A DNA stretch of 64,000 bases, taken from NCBI GenBank assembly GCA_018613035.1, contig JAGGRA010000024.1, positions 41,615 to 105,614 on the forward strand, in the 5' to 3' direction. A program made the translations under genes and the position numbers. Positions 18,447-27,393 of the stretch are shown here, one piece after another. Under the pieces are notes generated by a model. It was given only the letters and a program-made list of their open reading frames with translations, searched no databases and was not told the origin of the DNA. The first letter of the stretch is position 1. Each line of letters starts with the position of its first letter. This stretch comes from Pseudomonas sp. ISL-84 (GTDB lineage Bacteria > Bacillota > Bacilli > Bacillales > Cytobacillaceae).

Positions 18447-19361
18447 TTATTCCCGTTTTTCTGAACCTTTTCTTTTCTTTGTCCATAAAATTGCAGCTCC
18501 GGCTATAATTATGAATACGAAGATGAAAGGCAGGTTGCCAATCACCATTACCACAGCACCCGATAGGATTGCAATCATCCAATTAGTACTGGTTGCCAGC
18601 TGTTTTTTTGTTCTTTCCCATGTATTTAAATCTTTACTGTCCAATGAAGGCACAATAACTTTATTCTCAAATAAACGGATATTCACAGTTGAAAAAGAAG
18701 TCTGGTTCTTTAAATATCTCATCCGTCCTTCAATCTGTTCGATTTCTTCCTGGATTGCGGAGAGATTTGCAGAAATCTTTAATAAGTCCTCTGACTTTTG
18801 GGCCTTTTTCATAAAATCAATGAGGCGCTCTTCTGCCACACGCTTCGACCGGATCCTTGATTCAAGATCAACAAACTCTTCAGAAACATCCTGTCCGCTG
18901 ACAATCCTCTCAAGGGTCTCTGTCGCTATTCCCTCAGTATCATGCAAGAAGCTTTGAAAATTGTCTGCAGGTATTCGGATTTTCATCGTGCCGCTGGTAT
19001 GCTCTTCCCCCTCTTTATAAATGTTCGATTCTACAATATACCCATTATATAGAGCTGCCTTTTGTTCAAGCGATTTTAGGGAAATTTGAAAATCTTTAAC
19101 CCTTATGGATAGTTCCGCACTAAATATGACCATCCTGCCATCATTTCCCTTATTAGTCTTCAGCTCTTCTTCTGTGGAATTCCCTTCGGAAATAGCCGTT
19201 GACTCATTTTTATTTTCTTCCGATTCATTACTTATATCTTCTTCAACGGCCATTTTTTCTCCCCCTGCAGAAGTATCCAGACTTTTTTCGGATGAGCCAG
19301 CGCTGCATCCTGCTAGCATGGCCATTATGCAAAACCAGAAAATGAAAAATTTATTACACAT
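18447..19361 (-). CDS. DUF4349 lipoprotein
   Basis: A 304-residue lipoprotein: signal peptide with lipobox LAGC (residues 16-19), a Ser/Glu-rich linker, a DUF4349 domain (about 75-265) with a long coiled coil around SAIQEEIEQIEGRMRYLK, and a C-terminal membrane segment (about 265-295) ending in KKRKGSEKRE. It is thus anchored twice, with the domain outside. The family is widespread and uncharacterised. AGAGGGGGC precedes the ATG. It could be cotranscribed with ktrC, 95 bases downstream. Confidence 0.85.
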   Translation of the reverse strand: MCNKFFIFWFCIMAMLAGCSAGSSEKSLDTSAGGEKMAVEEDISNESEENKNESTAISEGNSTEEELKTNKGNDGRMVIFSAELSIRVKDFQISLKSLEQKAALYNGYIVESNIYKEGEEHTSGTMKIRIPADNFQSFLHDTEGIATETLERIVSGQDVSEEFVDLESRIRSKRVAEERLIDFMKKAQKSEDLLKISANLSAIQEEIEQIEGRMRYLKNQTSFSTVNIRLFENKVIVPSLDSKDLNTWERTKKQLATSTNWMIAILSGAVVMVIGNLPFIFVFIIIAGAAILWTKKRKGSEKRE

Positions 19362-19425
19362 TGTTCTAATGCCCCCTCTTATCTTCTATTGATTATGAAG
19401 ACGTTAGTTGTTGGAATAATGTTAC

Positions 19426-19450
19426 AAAAAAAACCTCCATAGGAGGTTTT
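19426..19450 (-). terminator. Terminator of the ABC exporter operon
   Basis: AAAACCTCC and GGAGGTTTT with a 3-base loop, followed on the minus strand by eight T. It overlaps the stop codon of the upstream gene. Confidence 0.88.
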
Positions 19451-21266
19451 AGATGGCTTCCAGCATATTAAATTGGGCTTTTACTAAATGATAATATTCA
19501 CCTTTCATGTCCATCAGCTGATCATGATTTCCTTGTTCAAGAATATTTCCGTGATCCAATACAAAAATTTGATCAGATTCGCGAATGGTTGAAAGTCTAT
19601 GTGCGATAATTATGGCCGTTCTGCCTTTTAAGAGTGTCTTTAATGCCCCCTGGATTTTCATTTCAGTCTCAGTATCTATACTTGCCGTTGCCTCATCCAG
19701 GATGAGAATGCGCGGGTCTGCAAGCAATGCTCGGGCAAAGGATAAAAGCTGTCTCTCCCCTACCGAAAGAATATTTCCCCGTTCCTCTACTTCGGTCTTA
19801 TACCCATTTGACAGTTTTTCTATGAACCCATGAGCACCTACCGCTTTGGCAGCTTCCATTACTTCTTGATCCGTGGCAGCAGGCCTTCCAAAACGGATGT
19901 TATCAAAAATCGTTCCCGAAAAAATAAAAGTATCCTGCAACACCACACTTATTTGATGCCGCAAGCTGGATAGCGATACATCCCGCAAATTATAACCGTC
20001 AATTTTCACAGCTCCGCCAGTTGGATCATAGAAACGGCTGATTAAATTGGCAATCGTTGTTTTTCCGGAGCCTGTGTGCCCGACAAGTGCTACAGTCTGC
20101 CCGGCTATCATTTCAAGACTTACCCCGTTTAAAGCAGTTCTTTTTTCATCATAGGAAAAGACGACATCTTCAAACTCGATATGCCCTTTTATATCCTGAA
20201 GATCAATTGCATCAGTTTTTTCTGAAACGATTGGCTTTTCATCCAGAAATTCGAAGATCCTTTCAGAAGAAGCCATCCCCATCAGCAGTTGGTTATATAC
20301 CATGCCAAGCCGGGAAATCGGTTCCCAGAACATACCCAGATAGAATGCAAAGGAAACAAATACACCAATAGTAATGGCGTCACTCTGGATTAAATTCACC
20401 CCATACCAAATTAAAACAGCAGTACCTAATGCATTGGTCAATTCAACTAGCGGCCTGAACATAGCGTTTTTCTGTGAGGCCATCCGCCAGCTTTCAAAAT
20501 TCTCTGTATTTACACCATCAAAAAACGCCATATTTTCTTTTTCCTGTGTAAATGACTGAGTAATTCTGATTCCCTGAATGCTTTCATTTAAATGGGAGTT
20601 CAGCTTTGATTGTTTTAACCGAACCGTTTGCCAGGAACGTCTAATATTTCGCCTCAAAGAGGTAGAAATAAAAAACATGATTGGCAATATGACCATAATA
20701 GCCAGTGTCAGTTCAGGACTTAGAGTAAATAAGATAATAAAGATACCTGCGAGCATGATAAGATCCATTAACAGGTTGATTACACCGTTCGTGAACAGTT
20801 CCTGCAAAGAGTTAATGTCATTCATTATCCTTACTAATATGGAACCTGCCGAACGCTGGTCAAAGAAACGGTGTGAAAGCGTCTGGACATGAGTGAAAAG
20901 ATGTTTTCGAATATCATAAATAACACTTTGCCCGAGCATATTCATCCATTTAATCCGAAAGTAGTTTGCTATATAAGACATTGTGTAAAGCCCTGCTATT
21001 AATGCAACCAGGAAAGCCAGAAGCTGGCCATCCTTTTCAATGAGGGCCTTATCAAGTGTATAAACACCTATTAAAATAGGAATTAAAAGCCGTACTCCAG
21101 TATTGATTAAAACCATTATGATGGAAAGAGGGAGCAAGTCCTTTCGATATGGTTTCATATAACTGAAAAGACGCAGCATTTGTTTCCAGTTGAACGGTTT
21201 CTCAATTACTTCTTCTGTTGAATATTGGAATCTATTTAATACTTTTTCATTTTTCTCCTTTTTCAA
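19449..21266 (-). CDS. ABC exporter half-transporter with degenerate signature (YknV-like)
   Basis: A 605-residue fusion of a six-helix export membrane domain (about 30-330) and an ATPase domain. The ATPase has Walker A GHTGSGKT, Q-loop VLQDTF, Walker B with catalytic Glu (LILDEATASID) and an H-loop IIAHRLS, but the signature is LSVGERQ instead of LSGGQ. That is the pattern of one half of a heterodimeric exporter. The start is TTG with AGGAGGTGC upstream. It lies 11 bases after its partner. The N-terminus resembles B. subtilis YknV by recall. The substrate is unknown; drugs or lipids are typical. Confidence 0.9.
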   Translation of the reverse strand: MKKEKNEKVLNRFQYSTEEVIEKPFNWKQMLRLFSYMKPYRKDLLPLSIIMVLINTGVRLLIPILIGVYTLDKALIEKDGQLLAFLVALIAGLYTMSYIANYFRIKWMNMLGQSVIYDIRKHLFTHVQTLSHRFFDQRSAGSILVRIMNDINSLQELFTNGVINLLMDLIMLAGIFIILFTLSPELTLAIMVILPIMFFISTSLRRNIRRSWQTVRLKQSKLNSHLNESIQGIRITQSFTQEKENMAFFDGVNTENFESWRMASQKNAMFRPLVELTNALGTAVLIWYGVNLIQSDAITIGVFVSFAFYLGMFWEPISRLGMVYNQLLMGMASSERIFEFLDEKPIVSEKTDAIDLQDIKGHIEFEDVVFSYDEKRTALNGVSLEMIAGQTVALVGHTGSGKTTIANLISRFYDPTGGAVKIDGYNLRDVSLSSLRHQISVVLQDTFIFSGTIFDNIRFGRPAATDQEVMEAAKAVGAHGFIEKLSNGYKTEVEERGNILSVGERQLLSFARALLADPRILILDEATASIDTETEMKIQGALKTLLKGRTAIIIAHRLSTIRESDQIFVLDHGNILEQGNHDQLMDMKGEYYHLVKAQFNMLEAI

Positions 21267-21277
21267 ATGAGCACCTC

Positions 21278-23032
21278 CTAGCCTGCATGTGATTGGAGAA
21301 CCTTTTCACGGTCCTGGTATTGAATATCGTAAATTCTCTGATAAGGGCCCTTATTATTTAGCAGCATTTCATGTGTGCCTCTTTCTGCTACAGTTCCATT
21401 TTCCAGAACCAAGATTTCATCCGCATGTTTAAGAGAAGAAATTCTGTGCGCAATAATAAAGGTCGTTCGGTTTGCCATAACTTCCTTTAATGCTTTCTGT
21501 ATCCTGAATTCGGTCTCCATATCCACTGCACTTGTAGCATCATCCAAAATTAAAATGCTTGGATCAGAGCATAGAGCTCGGGCTATAGCGATCCTCTGTT
21601 TCTGGCCTCCCGAAAGGCCCATTCCCCTTTCTCCGAGAACCGTATTATACTTTTCCGGAAGCTCCATGATAAAATCATGTGCTTGTGCCCGTTTGGCAGA
21701 CTCAATAATCTCCTCCATCGATGCATCAGGCTTTCCGAAGGCTATATTTGCTTTAATAGAAGAAGAAAATAGAAATGATTCCTGGAGCACAAAGCCAATG
21801 TTTCTTCTAAGCGACTTTAGTGAGTATTCCTTTACATTCACTCCGTCAATAAGCACTTCTCCTTCAACTGGCTCGTAAAATCTTGTCAGAAGTTGTGTAA
21901 GACTTGTTTTCCCTGACCCCGTTGAACCGATTAAGCCGATAACCTTCCCTGGCTGTGCATGAAAAGTGATCTTGCTTAGTGCATCTTTGTCCTCCTCTGT
22001 ATATTTCAGGGTTACATCTCGAAATTCAACCTCCCCATACAGGCGTTCAACCTCGATAGAAGATTCTTTGCTTTCAATTTCATTATCGGCTTCCAATATC
22101 TCAAGCAGCCGTTCGCCTGATGCCTTGGATTGCGAAAAAAGATTTACAATAAATCCAAGGTTCATGATTGGCCACATGATGTACCAAACAAGGCTATAAA
22201 AAGCAACTAACTCCCCTGGCTTTAAACTGCCTGCCATTACTAGGTAGCCGCCGTAAGCCAGCAGCAATACAACACTTAAATTTCCCAGAAACTCCATTAA
22301 CGGAAAGTACTTAGCCCAAATATCCGAAGTAAACAGATATTTGTCCTTATAGTCGCTATTGGAATCATTAAATTTATTGATCTCGTAATTTTCTCTTGAT
22401 AATGATTTCACTGTATTAATGCCGCTGATATTTTCTTGAACTTTGGTGTTCAGGCGTCCGAAAGATTTTCGAATACTCCTGAATGCCGGGTGTACAGCTT
22501 TATCAAACTTGAAGGTGACAACTGCCAGAAAGGGCAGCGTTATAAGAGTTACTATAGTTAATGGTATAGAATAGTAGAACATGACTGAAATACTGATTAA
22601 GACTAATAAAAAGAAACGGATTAGTTCTGAAAAACCGAATGAAAGAAAAAATCGAAAACCTTCTACATCTGCTGTTAATCGAGACATTAAGTCTCCCGTT
22701 TTTGCGTTGTCATAATATCGGAAAGACAAAAACTGCAGCTTTTCATAAAGAGAGTTCCTAAGCTTATAAACAGATGTAATTCCGAATAAATCACCCGTGT
22801 ATTGATGGATATAAGTCGCAACACCTTTAACAGCCATTATGGCGATAAAACCTAAGGCCAAATAAGGGATCCATTCATATTTCCCCCCCATTACAACCTC
22901 GTCAATTGTAATCTGCAGAATCATCGGATACACAACTGTTATGGCCGTTACTAAAAACAGAAATAGGATTGACCAAATAAAATAATTTTTAAAAGGCCAA
23001 TAATATTGCTTTAATTTTTTAAATGTTTCCAT
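21278..23032 (-). CDS. ABC exporter half-transporter with degenerate Walker B (YknU-like)
   Basis: A 584-residue membrane-ATPase fusion. Walker A GSTGSGKTS, Q-loop VLQESF, canonical signature LSGGQKQ and H-loop IIAHRIS are present, but the residue after Walker B is Asp (LILDDATSAVD) where the catalytic Glu is expected. Together with the partner's altered signature, this leaves one canonical and one degenerate ATP site. The ATG at 23032 has GGAGGAATG upstream; the frame is open six codons further. It is the first gene of the pair and resembles YknU in length and opening sequence by recall. Confidence 0.9.
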   Translation of the reverse strand: METFKKLKQYYWPFKNYFIWSILFLFLVTAITVVYPMILQITIDEVVMGGKYEWIPYLALGFIAIMAVKGVATYIHQYTGDLFGITSVYKLRNSLYEKLQFLSFRYYDNAKTGDLMSRLTADVEGFRFFLSFGFSELIRFFLLVLISISVMFYYSIPLTIVTLITLPFLAVVTFKFDKAVHPAFRSIRKSFGRLNTKVQENISGINTVKSLSRENYEINKFNDSNSDYKDKYLFTSDIWAKYFPLMEFLGNLSVVLLLAYGGYLVMAGSLKPGELVAFYSLVWYIMWPIMNLGFIVNLFSQSKASGERLLEILEADNEIESKESSIEVERLYGEVEFRDVTLKYTEEDKDALSKITFHAQPGKVIGLIGSTGSGKTSLTQLLTRFYEPVEGEVLIDGVNVKEYSLKSLRRNIGFVLQESFLFSSSIKANIAFGKPDASMEEIIESAKRAQAHDFIMELPEKYNTVLGERGMGLSGGQKQRIAIARALCSDPSILILDDATSAVDMETEFRIQKALKEVMANRTTFIIAHRISSLKHADEILVLENGTVAERGTHEMLLNNKGPYQRIYDIQYQDREKVLQSHAG

Positions 23033-23113
23033 CTGCATTCCTCCCCTCAAGTTGTGGAAAATTTAGAAAAATTAGAATGTATCATTAAATATATCGGGTT
23101 TCGAAGTATTTTT

Positions 23114-23443
23114 CTACCCTTTTTTATGTGAATTTTCCACTTTTTTAAAAACCTCCTTTAATTGAGTTATATTCCAATCCAATTCCCATATTAAAAATTG
23201 CTTTAAAGATCGGTAAAAAGGCTTATATTCTTTAATATGATCTAGATAAACCCTTTGGTTAACCAGGGTGTTGATTTTTGCTGCAGCCATTAGCTTTCCA
23301 TGGACTTCTGACACTCCTCGTTGTTCTATGCCAGCGGGGTCTCTCATGATTACGCTATTCCCGCAGAATTCTGAATAAGCACTGCATGAAGGAATAATGC
23401 ATAATTCCACCTTCCGGCTGCAATTCATACAGAGCATAATCAA
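23114..23443 (-). CDS. Hypothetical protein, uncertain
   Basis: An open frame of 109 codons starting with TTG. The first 30 residues hold four cysteines (CMNCSRKVELC, SCSAYSEFC); the C-terminal half is helical and rich in Lys and aromatic residues (IKEYKPFYRSLKQFLIWELDW), which looks like real protein. No good ribosome-binding site precedes any of the candidate starts (23443, an ATG for MRDPAG, or an ATG for MAAAKIN). No family recognised. It may be a real gene with a later start. Confidence 0.35.
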   Translation of the reverse strand: MIMLCMNCSRKVELCIIPSCSAYSEFCGNSVIMRDPAGIEQRGVSEVHGKLMAAAKINTLVNQRVYLDHIKEYKPFYRSLKQFLIWELDWNITQLKEVFKKVENSHKKG

Positions 23444-23473
23444 GCATTTGCAATACCACGGTTTTGCAAAAAA

Positions 23474-23499
23474 AAAGACCAGGCATTTGCCTGATCACT
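23474..23499 (-). terminator. Terminator of ykuV
   Basis: GATCAGGCA/TGCCTGGTC hairpin followed on the minus strand by nine T. Confidence 0.85.
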
Positions 23500-23504
23500 T
23501 ATAT

Positions 23505-23963
23505 TTACTGCTCGTTTTTCTTCATCTCATCCAGTACACGGTTGACACGCTTTTCGAGCATTTTCATACCGCTTCCGCCAGCCTGGAAGTGACGAAGGTT
23601 GCCGTCCTTATCAAAAACATAATAAGCCGGCACATATTGATTTTCAAAAGCTTCAGTCAGTTTATGTTCACTGTCCACAAAAATAGGCTGTGAAATATTA
23701 TGCTCTGAAGCTGTTTTCTTAATAACTTCAAGATCTAAGTCGTCCTCGGAGCGAGGCATGTGCACGGCCACTACATTTAATTGGTCTTTATATTGATCAC
23801 GGAATTCATTTACTTGTGGCATCGCCTCTTTGCACAAATGGCAGCTCACAGACCAGAAATGGATAAGTGTTGGCTTTTCACCAATTAACTGTTCCTTAGT
23901 CACTTCTCCATTAAGCCATTCTGTTGCGCCAGCCAGCTCCGGCATGGGTTCACGCAGTTTCAT
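23505..23963 (-). CDS. ykuV: YkuV thiol-disulfide oxidoreductase
   Basis: A 152-residue TlpA/thioredoxin-fold protein. The active site is SCHLCKEAMPQ with CxxC near residue 41; the cis-proline lies in QYVPAYYVFD and the conserved GGSGMKMLEKRVNRVL closes the fold. There is no signal peptide, so it is cytosolic, as in B. subtilis, where YkuV acts as a general thiol reductase. It lies downstream of ykuU but the two are separated by a terminator. A purine-rich GAGGAGG precedes the ATG. Confidence 0.93.
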   Translation of the reverse strand: MKLREPMPELAGATEWLNGEVTKEQLIGEKPTLIHFWSVSCHLCKEAMPQVNEFRDQYKDQLNVVAVHMPRSEDDLDLEVIKKTASEHNISQPIFVDSEHKLTEAFENQYVPAYYVFDKDGNLRHFQAGGSGMKMLEKRVNRVLDEMKKNEQ

Positions 23964-24018
23964 CGCAATTCCTCCTCTTTTGTTTGATTACGTAATTACA
24001 TTAAAGCTTCTAGTGCAA

Positions 24019-24046
24019 GAAAAGACCTAACAATCGTTAGGTCTTT
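24019..24046 (-). terminator. Terminator of ykuU
   Basis: A perfect 11-bp stem AAAGACCTAAC/GTTAGGTCTTT with AATC loop; TTTTC tail on minus. Confidence 0.85.
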
Positions 24047-24072
24047 CCTATTTAAATTATAAAATTCCAATA

Positions 24073-24615
24073 TTATAAAGTTTTTTGGCCTGGTTTCCAG
24101 TTAGCTGGGCAAAGTCCGCCAGTTTGAAGAGCTTGCAGCACACGTAAAGTTTCATCTACGTCACGGCCAATATTGTTGTGGTTAACAACAGAGTACATCA
24201 ATTCGCCCTCAGGGTTAATGATGTATAGTCCGCGAAGAGCTACACCTTCTTCTTCAATTAAAACACCATAGTCGCGGGATACAACATGATTAGTATCAGC
24301 TGCTAATGGATACTTTAATTCTCCAAGACCATTGTCTTTGCGGTCTGTATTAATCCATGCCAAGTGAGTGTGGATTGTATCTGTAGATACACCAATTACT
24401 TCTGCATCTAGATCTTCAAACTCATCGTAGCGATCAGACATAGCAGTAATTTCAGTAGGACATACAAAAGTGAAGTCCATTGGGTAGAAGAATAGAACTG
24501 TCCACTTATCGTTTTTCATGTTCTCTTCAAGACTTACTTTTCCAAATTCCTTATTAGCCATTACTGCGTCCATTTCGAAACGTGGTGCTTGTTTACCTAC
24601 CATACGTTCTGGCAT
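24073..24615 (-). CDS. ykuU: YkuU 2-Cys peroxiredoxin
   Basis: A 180-residue AhpC/TSA peroxidase that reduces hydrogen peroxide and alkyl hydroperoxides. The peroxidatic cysteine is in DFTFVCPTEIT (about residue 52) and the resolving cysteine in GGLCPANWKPGQ near the C-terminus. The ATG at 24615 has GGAGGG upstream; the frame is open 18 codons further without support. The neighbouring thiol oxidoreductase YkuV could recycle it. A consensus SigA promoter and a PerR-type box sit upstream, which suggests peroxide control. Confidence 0.94.
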   Translation of the reverse strand: MPERMVGKQAPRFEMDAVMANKEFGKVSLEENMKNDKWTVLFFYPMDFTFVCPTEITAMSDRYDEFEDLDAEVIGVSTDTIHTHLAWINTDRKDNGLGELKYPLAADTNHVVSRDYGVLIEEEGVALRGLYIINPEGELMYSVVNHNNIGRDVDETLRVLQALQTGGLCPANWKPGQKTL

Positions 24616-24693
24616 GCATAATCCCTCCAATATGTTTTTTAAATGAGAATTTCTTATGTACATTCTCACTTGCCTTTTCCAATCACATAAATA

Positions 24694-24722
24694 ATTATAG
24701 TTGTTTCAAATTCCCGAGTCAA
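24694..24722 (-). promoter_or_regulatory. SigA promoter of ykuU
   Basis: TTGACT (24722-24717) and TATAAT (24699-24694) with 17-base spacing on the minus strand: near consensus. Confidence 0.85.
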
Positions 24723-24728
24723 CATAAA

Positions 24729-24743
24729 TTATAATTATTTTAA
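24729..24743 (-). promoter_or_regulatory. PerR-type box upstream of ykuU
   Basis: TTATAATTATTTTAA differs from the PerR consensus TTATAATNATTATAA at one position. It lies 6 bases upstream of the -35 box of a peroxiredoxin gene. Fur and Zur boxes are related in sequence, so the regulator is inferred from context. Confidence 0.6.
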
Positions 24744-24922
24744 AAAGATATCAATTATAATTTACACTTTCAAAAGCCCATTAAATGTTTTGCCCTTATT
24801 CTTTCAAATTAAACCTACATTAAGATTGTCCAGTTGGTATATTTTCCATTTAAGTTTAACAAATCTTCACAAAATAATAAAATGAAATGCATTTCGTAAA
24901 ATTGCTGGAACCCCAGGCGAGG

Positions 24923-24951
24923 TTGCATATAAAACAGCAGTACGATAAAAT
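24923..24951 (+). promoter_or_regulatory. SigA-type promoter of ykuT
   Basis: TTGCAT and TAAAAT with 17-base spacing; start point near 24958. Confidence 0.6.
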
Positions 24952-24985
24952 AATGACTTTAATCAAACTGAAAGGAAGTGGTGAA

Positions 24986-25846
24986 GTGGAGAAAATAAAT
25001 TTCTCGCAGATCAATTGGGAAGCAATTCTAATTGAAGCAGGCATAATCCTGTTTAAACTTGCAGCCATCTATATTGCGTTTCTACTAGTAAAAGCCGCAG
25101 GAAACAAAATCATACATAAAAGTTTTGATGGTATTAGCAAAAAGGAAAAAGTGTCTCCAGGCAGATCGAAAACTCTTGAGAGTCTTGCTAAAAATATCTT
25201 TTCATACGTACTTATCTTTATTTTTATTGTAACGGTTCTGCAAATATTTGGAATTGAAGCGACTGCTATTCTGGCTGGAGCAGGTGTAGTTGGATTGGCG
25301 ATTGGATTTGGTGCGCAAGGTCTGGTAAGCGATGTTGTAACAGGTTTTTTCATCCTTTTGGAGAGGCAGATGGATGTTGGTGACTATGTTACCACAGGAA
25401 GCTACTCTGGAATTGTAGAACAAATTGGTCTAAAAACAACACAGGTTCGCGGATTTGATGGTACATTGCATTTTATTCCCAACCGTGAAGTAACCAGCCT
25501 GAGCAATCACTCACGCGGGAATATGCGAGCTCTCGTTGATATTGGTATTTCCTATAATGACAATATTGACGAAGCTATCGCTGTTCTTCAGAAAACATGC
25601 GACAAAATCGCTGCTGAGAACCAGTCGATTGTAGAAGGTCCGAATGTAATTGGCGTGCAAACTTTAGGTTCATCAGATGTCGTATTAAGGGTCATTGCCA
25701 AAACGGAAAACATGGAACAGTGGGCTGTTGAGCGGGAGCTTAGAAAAACACTAAAAGAAGCTTTAGACGAACATGGCATTGAGATTCCATTTCCACATCA
25801 AGTTCTTATACAGAAGCAAGCAGGTACGGAGCGAGAAAACGGGTAA
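24986..25846 (+). CDS. ykuT: MscS-type small-conductance mechanosensitive channel
   Basis: A 286-residue membrane protein with three predicted helices. The third is the Gly/Ala-rich pore helix AILAGAGVVGLAIGFGAQGLV typical of MscS, followed by the beta domain (DVGDYVTTGSYSGIVEQIGLKTT) and the C-terminal alpha/beta domain. Such channels open under hypo-osmotic shock to release solutes. The start is taken as GTG at 24986 because AAAGGAAG precedes it; the frame is open 33 codons upstream. It is divergent from ykuU, as expected from the B. subtilis yku cluster. A 20-bp terminator follows. Confidence 0.9.
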   Translation: MEKINFSQINWEAILIEAGIILFKLAAIYIAFLLVKAAGNKIIHKSFDGISKKEKVSPGRSKTLESLAKNIFSYVLIFIFIVTVLQIFGIEATAILAGAGVVGLAIGFGAQGLVSDVVTGFFILLERQMDVGDYVTTGSYSGIVEQIGLKTTQVRGFDGTLHFIPNREVTSLSNHSRGNMRALVDIGISYNDNIDEAIAVLQKTCDKIAAENQSIVEGPNVIGVQTLGSSDVVLRVIAKTENMEQWAVERELRKTLKEALDEHGIEIPFPHQVLIQKQAGTERENG

Positions 25847-25862
25847 CTTTTAAAAAAAGTAG

Positions 25863-25917
25863 TGCTGGTTCTGTGAATTCTTTGAAAAAAGGATTCATAG
25901 AATCAGCCTTTTTGTTA
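25863..25917 (+). terminator. Terminator of ykuT
   Basis: About 20 bp stem from GCTGGTTCTGTGAAT with its complement (three G-U pairs) and a TTTTT tail. Confidence 0.85.
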
Positions 25918-26020
25918 AATATGGAAGTTCATCTCGGATGTTTCTCTTTGCAGAAATAATTTCTGCTTTAAACAATCAGATTTTGTCTTCTAAATTATAC
26001 TGCCAACGTTTTAGCAAGTT

Positions 26021-26145
26021 TATTTGTTATTTTTACCATTTTATTCGCTAATTTTGTACTTTTCGTTGCTAAAATGCCGGATTTGTTAGCTAAAATTCTA
26101 GATTTATTTGATAGTTTTCATTGTTATTCGCTAAGTTCACAATTA
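26021..26145. repeat. Degenerate 21-bp tandem repeat, six units
   Basis: The motif GCTA (or GTTA/GATA) recurs at 26026, 26047, 26068, 26089, 26110 and 26130, a 21-base period. Units resemble TATTCGCTAATTTT. No ORF spans it. The rest of the spacer 25918-26165 holds nothing else recognisable. Confidence 0.65.
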
Positions 26146-26165
26146 AGGACGTTTCTCCTGCCGAA

Positions 26166-26196
26166 ATAGGGATGCCTGCAGCAGGCATCCCCTATC
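26166..26196 (-). terminator. Terminator of dapL
   Basis: GGGATGCCTG and CAGGCATCCC pair around a tiny loop, directly after the dapL stop; no long T-run. Confidence 0.7.
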
Positions 26197-26198
26197 GA

Positions 26199-27323
26199 TT
26201 ATCCTTTATATTTCAAATAAGATGCAATAAACTCGATTGCTTTTTCGATCGCCTGTTCATTTGGATTTAACTTGGAATGGTGAAGCCCATATTCCGAATC
26301 GACTCCAAGCCAAAACATAAATCCTGGAATTTCTTCGAGCATATAGCCGAAATCCTCTCCAGTCATTGCTTCCCGGCATTCAATAACATTCATGTCAGTA
26401 TTGGCGCGGGTAAAATCCATGAATTCTCTCGTTAAGCTTTCCTCATTGTATACTTGGTGATACATGCTGCCAAAATCAATTGCAGTTTCACACTCATACC
26501 CTACCTCAATACCTTTTATAAGAGCCTGTACTCTGCTTTTTACTTTTTCCATGGATTCAGGTGACAAAGTACGGATGGTTCCTTCAAGTCTTGCTCTTTC
26601 AGCGATTATATTTTGTACAGTACCGCCCGTGATTTTTCCAATTGTAATGACTGCACTGTCAAGCGGGTCCACATTTCTCGAAACAACTGACTGCAGCTGG
26701 CTAACCAAGGCGCAGGCTGCTACGACCATATCGTTTGTATGATGCGGATATGCTGCATGGCCGCCCTTTCCTTTTAAATCGATAAATAGTTCGGATGTAT
26801 TGGCGAACAGCAACCCCTCTCTTAAGGCAATCGTTCCTACAGGATACTCTGGAGCAATATGCAAAGCGAAAACCATGTCAGGCTTCCACTCCTGCATAAT
26901 ATTCGTTTTCAGCATAGGCTCTGCACCGCCAGGCCCTTCTTCCGCCGGCTGAAAAACAAATAGCAAGTCATCGTTGATACGGTCCTTTGTAAATCTAGTG
27001 ATCAGCCCTAAAGCAATCGTCATATGGAAATCATGTCCGCAGGCATGCATTTGCTCACTATGCTCCGATTTGAAAGGTAAGCCCGTTTCTTCAACAATTG
27101 GCAGTCCATCAATATCAGCTCGGTATCCAATCATCTTAGAGGGATTTTTGCCGCTTATTTTTACAAAAATACCTGTTTTCCATGTCTTAATTTCCATGTT
27201 TTCTTGCGGGAGAGAATATAAATAGTTTAATAAAAATTGCTGTGTTTTAAATTCCTGAAACCCCAATTCGGGTATTTTATGTAGTTCACGTCGTATCTCC
27301 GTAAAAGGATTTATCGCACCCAT
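26199..27323 (-). CDS. dapL: N-acetyldiaminopimelate deacetylase
   Basis: A 374-residue M20-family metallohydrolase that removes the acetyl group from N-acetyl-LL-diaminopimelate in the acetylase branch of lysine and peptidoglycan precursor synthesis. Metal-binding motifs are [18 protein letters not shown] and ALHIAPE; the late [11 protein letters not shown] carries another ligand. The dimerisation insert is of the YkuR type. AGGGGGAAG precedes the ATG. dapH lies upstream on the same strand; a terminator-like hairpin separates them, so read-through or a separate promoter may set the ratio. patA, a likely partner aminotransferase, is at 48.5 kb. Confidence 0.93.
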   Translation of the reverse strand: MGAINPFTEIRRELHKIPELGFQEFKTQQFLLNYLYSLPQENMEIKTWKTGIFVKISGKNPSKMIGYRADIDGLPIVEETGLPFKSEHSEQMHACGHDFHMTIALGLITRFTKDRINDDLLFVFQPAEEGPGGAEPMLKTNIMQEWKPDMVFALHIAPEYPVGTIALREGLLFANTSELFIDLKGKGGHAAYPHHTNDMVVAACALVSQLQSVVSRNVDPLDSAVITIGKITGGTVQNIIAERARLEGTIRTLSPESMEKVKSRVQALIKGIEVGYECETAIDFGSMYHQVYNEESLTREFMDFTRANTDMNVIECREAMTGEDFGYMLEEIPGFMFWLGVDSEYGLHHSKLNPNEQAIEKAIEFIASYLKYKG

Positions 27324-27349
27324 GCCAGCTTCCCCCTTCTTCTATTCAA

Positions 27350-27382
27350 GAAAAAGCGCGGATATGAGATCCACGCTTTTTT
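27350..27382 (-). terminator. Terminator-like hairpin between dapH and dapL
   Basis: AAAAAGCG-GGAT and ATCC-CGCTTTTT with one mismatch and a 5-base loop; TTTTTC follows on minus. Confidence 0.75.
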
Positions 27383-27393
27383 GAGTTATGCCA

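Noticed and set aside
18352..18582. 77-codon N-terminal extension of KtrC
   Set aside because: It overlaps the DUF4349 gene, has no ribosome-binding site and would precede the normal Rossmann start; the ATG at 18351 has GGAGGAG.
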